DNA from: an uncultured Clostridia bacterium
Lineage (GTDB): Bacteria; Bacillota; Clostridia; Christensenellales; UBA3700
Assembly: GCA_937880755.1 (NCBI GenBank)
Contig: CALGRX010000021.1
Location: 114,948 to 178,947, forward strand
Direction: 5' to 3'
DNA: 64,000 nt
The notes under the pieces are model-generated. The model was not told the origin of the DNA and did not search any database. It worked only from the letters and a program-made list of their open reading frames with translations. The first letter of the stretch is position 1. Each line of letters opens with the position of its first letter. The position numbers and the translations under genes were made by a program. This document shows positions 59,744 to 64,000 of this stretch, piece by piece.

Positions 59744-62700
59744 TGCCACTCAACAAAGATTTACACAAAGTAATGGTAATAGGTTCGGGACCAATCGTCA
59801 TCGGACAGGCTGCGGAATTTGACTATGCGGGCACCCAAGCTTGCAGAGCGCTCAAAGAAGACAATCTCGAAGTCGTGCTCGTCAACTCCAACCCGGCAAC
59901 TATACAGACCGACAATGCGGTGGCAGATAGAATTTATATCGAGCCTTTGACACTCACCACCGTCAAGAGAATTATCGAAAAGGAGCGTCCCGACAGTCTT
60001 TTGTCCACACTCGGCGGACAGACGGGACTTACGCTGAGTATGCAACTTGCCAAAGAAGGCTTCCTTGACAAGATGGGCGTACGCCTTTTGGGCGCCAATC
60101 CCGAGACGATAGATAGAGCCGAGGACAGACAGAGCTTCAAGGACACGCTCGCAGAGATCAACGAACCCGTCATTCCTTCCGAGGTCGTAAATACCATGGA
60201 CGACGGCATAAGGGTAGCAAGAGAAATAGGCTATCCCGTCATCATTCGTCCGGCATTTACTTTGGGAGGAACGGGCGGCGGTATCGCTCACAACCAAGAA
60301 GAGTTTGAGGACATAGCCGAGAACGGACTTCGCCTCAGCCCTATTCATCAAATTTTGGTTGAGAAGTGCATCAGCGGTTGGAAAGAAATCGAGTTCGAAG
60401 TAATCAGGGATAGCAAGGGCAACTGCATCACGGTATGTAGTATGGAGAACGTAGACCCTGTCGGCGTGCACACGGGTGACAGTATAGTCGTTGCTCCCGC
60501 GGTAACTCTATCGGAGAAAGAGTTTGGAATGCTTCGCAGTGCGGCACTCAAGATAGTCAACGCGCTCAAAGTCGAGGGCGGCTGCAACGTGCAATTTGCA
60601 TTGCATCCCGACAGTTTTGAGTACGCCGTCATCGAGGTCAATCCACGCGTCAGCCGTAGTTCGGCGCTCGCCAGCAAGGCAACGGGCTATCCTATTGCCA
60701 AAGTTGCCACCAAGATTGCCATCGGCTACAGCCTTGACGAAATCAAAAACGCAGTTACGGGTTGCACATACGCCTGCAACGAGCCAACCGTCGACTACAT
60801 CGTAGTCAAATTCCCTAAGTGGCCGTTCGACAAATTCTTCTACGCCAGCCGTCAACTCGGCACGCAAATGAAGGCGACGGGCGAAGTTATGTCCATCGGT
60901 TCTTCATTCGAGCAAGCCTTGATGAAGGCTGTAAGAGGTGCCGAAATCTCTATGGACACCCTATACAACAAGAAGATTGCCGCTATGAGCGACATGGAAT
61001 TGCAAGACAAGATGCTTGCCTGCGACGACGAAAGACTCTTCGTCATCTACGAACTTCTCAAGAGGGGTGTCACAGTCAACGAAATTCATACCAAGACGAG
61101 GATAGATAGGTGGTTTCTCAACAAACTCGTCAATATCATCGATATCGAGAAGCGTTTAGCAAGCGACGACCTTGACGACGAACTCTATTTGCAAGCCAAG
61201 AAGGTTGGATTCCTCGACAGTTCTATCGAGAGAATTAGTGGCAAGAAGATTGCCAACCCTGTGTACGCTTCTTATAAAATGGTGGACACGTGTTCGGCGG
61301 AATTCCCTGCGCAGACGCCTTACTTCTATTCTACCTACGACAGCGACAACGAAGCCGAGCAGTTTATCCAATCTCATTCTCAAGGCAAAAAGAAAGTCAT
61401 CGTATTCGGTAGCGGACCTATACGTATCGGACAAGGCGTAGAGTTTGACTATGCGTCGGTACATTGCGTATGGGCGCTCAAACGTAAGGGTTACGAAGTC
61501 GTCATCGTCAACAACAATCCCGAGACGGTATCCACCGACTTCGATACGGCGGACAGACTATACTTCGAGCCTCTCACCAACGAGGACGTGCTCAACATTC
61601 TGCACACCGAGAAGCCTGACGGCGTAGTCGTGGCGTTCGGCGGACAGACGGCAATCAAACTCACCAAACTCTTTAGAGAACGTAATATCAAAATCCTCGG
61701 CACTCAAGCCGAATATATCGATATGGCGGAGGATAGAGAACTCTTCGACGAGTTGCTCGAAAGACTGCAAATCAAGCGTCCGGAGGGCTACACCGTAATG
61801 ACCAAAGAGGAAGCTTTGGAAGTAGCCAACAAGATAGGTTATCCTACCTTGCTTCGTCCATCCTACGTGCTCGGCGGACAAAATATGTGCGTATGCCACT
61901 CCGACGCCGACGTCATCGAATATATGGACGTCATTCTCTCCCAAAAGATAGAAAACCCGGTACTTATCGACAAATATCTGATGGGTAGAGAGATAGAAAT
62001 CGACGCAATTTGCGACGGAGAGGAGATACTTATCCCGGGCGTTATGCAACATATCGAGCGTACGGGTATCCACTCGGGCGACTCTATCGCGGTATATCCT
62101 TCGTGGAACCTTAGCGACGAAATGCTTGCGAGAATAGTCGAGTGTTCCAAGTTGCTTGCAATCAACTTGCACACCGTCGGACTAGTCAATATCCAATACC
62201 TCATCTACGACGAAGAATTGTACGTAATAGAAGTCAACCCTCGTAGCTCGCGTACCATTCCTTATATCAGCAAGGTGACGGGCGTACCAATGGTTGACCT
62301 TGCCACCAGATGTATCTTGGGCGAAAAGCTTGCCGATATGGGCTACGGCATGGGGCTATATCCTAAGTCCAACTACGTAGCAGTCAAAGTGCCCGTATTC
62401 TCCTTTGCCAAGCTCGTCAACGTCGACACCCAACTCGGACCTGAGATGAAGTCCACGGGCGAAGTTTTGGGACTTGCCGACACCCTCGAAGAAGCCTTGT
62501 TCAAGGGCTTGGTAGCGGCGGGCTATCGTATGAAGAAAAAGGGTGGTATCTTTATCACCGTGCGTGACCAAGACAAGGCGGAGATAGGCGACATTGCTCA
62601 GAAGTTCGAGGACTTGGGCTACACCTTATACGCAACTAAAGGCACGGCACGCGTGCTTAGAGAGAGAGGACTCGAGGTCGTTACGGTGGACAAAATTCAC

Positions 62701-63789
62701 CAAAACCTCGAGCACAACAACCTCACCCTCATAGAGAGTGGAAAAATCGACTATATCATCTCCACCTCGTCCAAGGGTAAATTGCCGACTCGCGACAGCG
62801 TCAAGATAAGAAGAAAGGCGGTGGAGCGTTCTATCCCTTGCCTTACCTCTATCGACACTGCCAACGCGGTAGCCAACTGCCTTATGAGCAGATATAGCGA
62901 GTACAATACCGAGCTTGTAGATATCAACAAATTGCGTAAAGGCAAACAAAGTCACAAGTTTGTCAAGATGCATAGCGCGGGCAACGATAGAATATTCTTC
63001 GACTGCCTTGACGGCGTAACTATCGACAATCCGGAGGGCGTTGCCGTAAGAATGTCGGACAGACACTTCGGCGTAGGCGCGGAAGGAATCGTGCTCATCG
63101 AAAAGTCCGACGTTGCCGATGCCAAGATGCGTATCTTCAACTGTGACGGCTCGCAAGGAATGGTATGTGGCAACGGTTTGTTCGGCGTAGCCAAATATCT
63201 CTACGACAATCGCAAGGTCAACAAATACGACATCACTATCGAGACGCCTACGGGCATTAGAGATATCAATATCAAGACTCAAGACGGCGAAGCAACTTAT
63301 ATGACCGTCAATATGGGCGCGCCTATCCTCAAACCTGCGCTAATCCCTGTCAAACTTGCGGGCAAAAACGCAATCGGCGTACCGTATACCATAGACGGCA
63401 AGGAGTATATGCTCAACGTCGTATCAATGGGCAATCCTCACTGCGTGCTCTTCGTCGAGCATCTCGACAATATAGATATATCCAAACTCGGCGCACAACT
63501 CGAGTACGACAGTATTTTTCCTAATCGCACCAACGTAGAGTTCGCCAAAGTCATCGACGGAAGAACCGTCAAGGCACGTATTTGGGACAAGGGCTGCGGC
63601 GAGACATTCGCCAGCGGTAGCGGAAGCTGTGCCGTCGTAGTCAGCGCCGTCCTCAACGGTTATCTTCCAAAGGACACCGATATCACCGTCAAACAAAACG
63701 GTGGCGAAATGGTAGTCAGATATACCGACGAGGGTGTGTTGCTTAAGGGAACTTCTGTCGAAGTTTTCAGCGGTGTTATTGAGTTTTGA
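59743..63789 (+). CDS. carB: carbamoyl-phosphate synthase large subunit fused to a DapF-like domain
   Basis: A 1348-aa protein. Residues 1-1070 are a complete CarB: two ATP-grasp halves (MVIGSGPIVIGQAAEFDYAG at about 10-29 and VIVFGSGPIRIGQGVEFDYA at about 553) and a C-terminal MGS-like allosteric domain (about 930-1065). From Lys1072 a diaminopimelate epimerase-like domain of 277 aa follows (KFVKMHSAGND, DRHFGVGAEG, MVCGNGLFG, GNPHCVLFV, GCGETFASGSGSCA). The first catalytic Cys is present (Cys1142), but the second, normally in ETLACGTG, is Ser1291. The frame is continuous, with no stop or shift. CarB makes carbamoyl phosphate for pyrimidines and arginine; DapF makes meso-DAP. GGAG precedes the ATG. 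Confidence 0.92.
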   Translation: MPLNKDLHKVMVIGSGPIVIGQAAEFDYAGTQACRALKEDNLEVVLVNSNPATIQTDNAVADRIYIEPLTLTTVKRIIEKERPDSLLSTLGGQTGLTLSMQLAKEGFLDKMGVRLLGANPETIDRAEDRQSFKDTLAEINEPVIPSEVVNTMDDGIRVAREIGYPVIIRPAFTLGGTGGGIAHNQEEFEDIAENGLRLSPIHQILVEKCISGWKEIEFEVIRDSKGNCITVCSMENVDPVGVHTGDSIVVAPAVTLSEKEFGMLRSAALKIVNALKVEGGCNVQFALHPDSFEYAVIEVNPRVSRSSALASKATGYPIAKVATKIAIGYSLDEIKNAVTGCTYACNEPTVDYIVVKFPKWPFDKFFYASRQLGTQMKATGEVMSIGSSFEQALMKAVRGAEISMDTLYNKKIAAMSDMELQDKMLACDDERLFVIYELLKRGVTVNEIHTKTRIDRWFLNKLVNIIDIEKRLASDDLDDELYLQAKKVGFLDSSIERISGKKIANPVYASYKMVDTCSAEFPAQTPYFYSTYDSDNEAEQFIQSHSQGKKKVIVFGSGPIRIGQGVEFDYASVHCVWALKRKGYEVVIVNNNPETVSTDFDTADRLYFEPLTNEDVLNILHTEKPDGVVVAFGGQTAIKLTKLFRERNIKILGTQAEYIDMAEDRELFDELLERLQIKRPEGYTVMTKEEALEVANKIGYPTLLRPSYVLGGQNMCVCHSDADVIEYMDVILSQKIENPVLIDKYLMGREIEIDAICDGEEILIPGVMQHIERTGIHSGDSIAVYPSWNLSDEMLARIVECSKLLAINLHTVGLVNIQYLIYDEELYVIEVNPRSSRTIPYISKVTGVPMVDLATRCILGEKLADMGYGMGLYPKSNYVAVKVPVFSFAKLVNVDTQLGPEMKSTGEVLGLADTLEEALFKGLVAAGYRMKKKGGIFITVRDQDKAEIGDIAQKFEDLGYTLYATKGTARVLRERGLEVVTVDKIHQNLEHNNLTLIESGKIDYIISTSSKGKLPTRDSVKIRRKAVERSIPCLTSIDTANAVANCLMSRYSEYNTELVDINKLRKGKQSHKFVKMHSAGNDRIFFDCLDGVTIDNPEGVAVRMSDRHFGVGAEGIVLIEKSDVADAKMRIFNCDGSQGMVCGNGLFGVAKYLYDNRKVNKYDITIETPTGIRDINIKTQDGEATYMTVNMGAPILKPALIPVKLAGKNAIGVPYTIDGKEYMLNVVSMGNPHCVLFVEHLDNIDISKLGAQLEYDSIFPNRTNVEFAKVIDGRTVKARIWDKGCGETFASGSGSCAVVVSAVLNGYLPKDTDITVKQNGGEMVVRYTDEGVLLKGTSVEVFSGVIEF

Positions 63790-63793
63790 CGGC

Positions 63794-63921
63794 TTTTGAC
63801 GGCATATCTGCGTCGTAATACTGTGTCAAAAGGCAACTTTTCTTGCTCACGTACGCCAAGTACGCTCGCTTCGATAAAGTTGCCTTTTTTCCTTGTCTTA
63901 CTCACACCTATGCCGTCAAAA
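63794..63921. repeat. inverted-repeat-bounded element with terminator hairpin
   Basis: TTTTGACGGCATA (63794-63806) and its exact complement TATGCCGTCAAAA (63909-63921) bracket a hairpin, GGCAACTTT/AAAGTTGCC (63832-63884), followed by TTTTTT. The hairpin should end the carAB transcript; the bounding 13-bp repeats suggest a small mobile or palindromic element. Confidence 0.65.
63832..63890 (+). terminator. terminator of carA-carB
   Basis: GGCAACTTT/AAAGTTGCC arms around a 35-nt loop that contains GTAC-GCCAA-GTAC, followed by a run of T. Confidence 0.7.
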
Positions 63922-64000
63922 CTATTCTAACTGACTATATTTTGACAACTTTTCTTGCTCACGTACGCCAAGTACGTTCGCTTCGATAAAGTTGCCTTTT
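63833..64000 (+). repeat. direct repeat pair at the window end
   Basis: About 55 bp at 63833-63887 recurs at 63946-64000 with one mismatch; the window ends inside or just after the second copy. Each unit forms the same hairpin (ACTTT...AAAGT arms). Confidence 0.8.

Noticed and set aside
1..64000. CRISPR array, transposase, integrase or prophage genes
   Set aside because: I found no regularly spaced repeats and no such proteins on either strand; the accessory islands lack a recognisable mobility gene.

Overview
The window looks like a chromosomal segment of an anaerobic member of the Bacillota, probably a gut Clostridia-type bacterium. The signs are Gram-positive housekeeping genes (whiA, cdaA, uppP, a Bacillus-type Fe-S purF, and mtrB encoding the trp RNA-binding protein TRAP), strong Shine-Dalgarno sites, many intrinsic terminators, and lipoproteins with lipoboxes. 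A fermentative, glycan-foraging lifestyle is suggested by L-fucose genes, several glycosidases without signal peptides, paired ATP- and PPi-type phosphofructokinases and a sodium-pump decarboxylase beta subunit. The species assignment is inference only.

Layout. 19-978 is an AT-rich DNA cytosine methyltransferase that looks acquired. 1293-6504 holds tcdA and a fucose catabolic set (fucI, tandem-domain aldolase, RhaB-type kinase), followed by a ROK regulator and rlmA. 8468-13982 is an alpha-glucan/alpha-galactoside block: a CBM20 protein, GH36 alpha-galactosidase and a MalQ-pullulanase fusion. 14069-21939 holds envelope genes: lipoproteins, an HtrA-like protease, uppP and a YitT protein. 22066-25050 holds a GH35 beta-galactosidase and fucO. 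25728-27310 is a yybP-ykoY-like riboswitch driving oadB/oadG. 27462-30390 is a minus-strand ferritin-ZIP-TPR-DUF4037 operon. 30733-32385 is a GH110-like alpha-galactosidase.

32440-37140 is an AT-rich accessory island. It holds a secreted metzincin-type protease with a HINT domain, a small lipoprotein, its inverted and broken paralogue, and two sister small-RNA genes flanking the intact pair. Two tRNA-Leu genes close it. 37643-53235 is core: ppa, comEC, holA, an M28-like protein, cdaA, DUF1015, lysC, murB, a PHP protein, whiA and dnaE. 53309-55781 is mtrB-pfkA-PPi-pfk. 55918-58328 is purF-asnA on the minus strand. 58430-63789 is an attenuator-controlled carA and a carB-dapF fusion.

Most notable: the glutaminase triad of CarA is missing; CarB is fused to a DapF-like domain in which one catalytic Cys is Ser; the carAB leader has a pyrBI-like attenuator with a 17-codon ORF; and the two sister sRNAs carry an anti-Shine-Dalgarno stretch complementary to the ppa start region. 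Two genes also appear to be leaderless. A 16-bp palindrome is dispersed near gene ends, and several enzymes carry degenerate domains.
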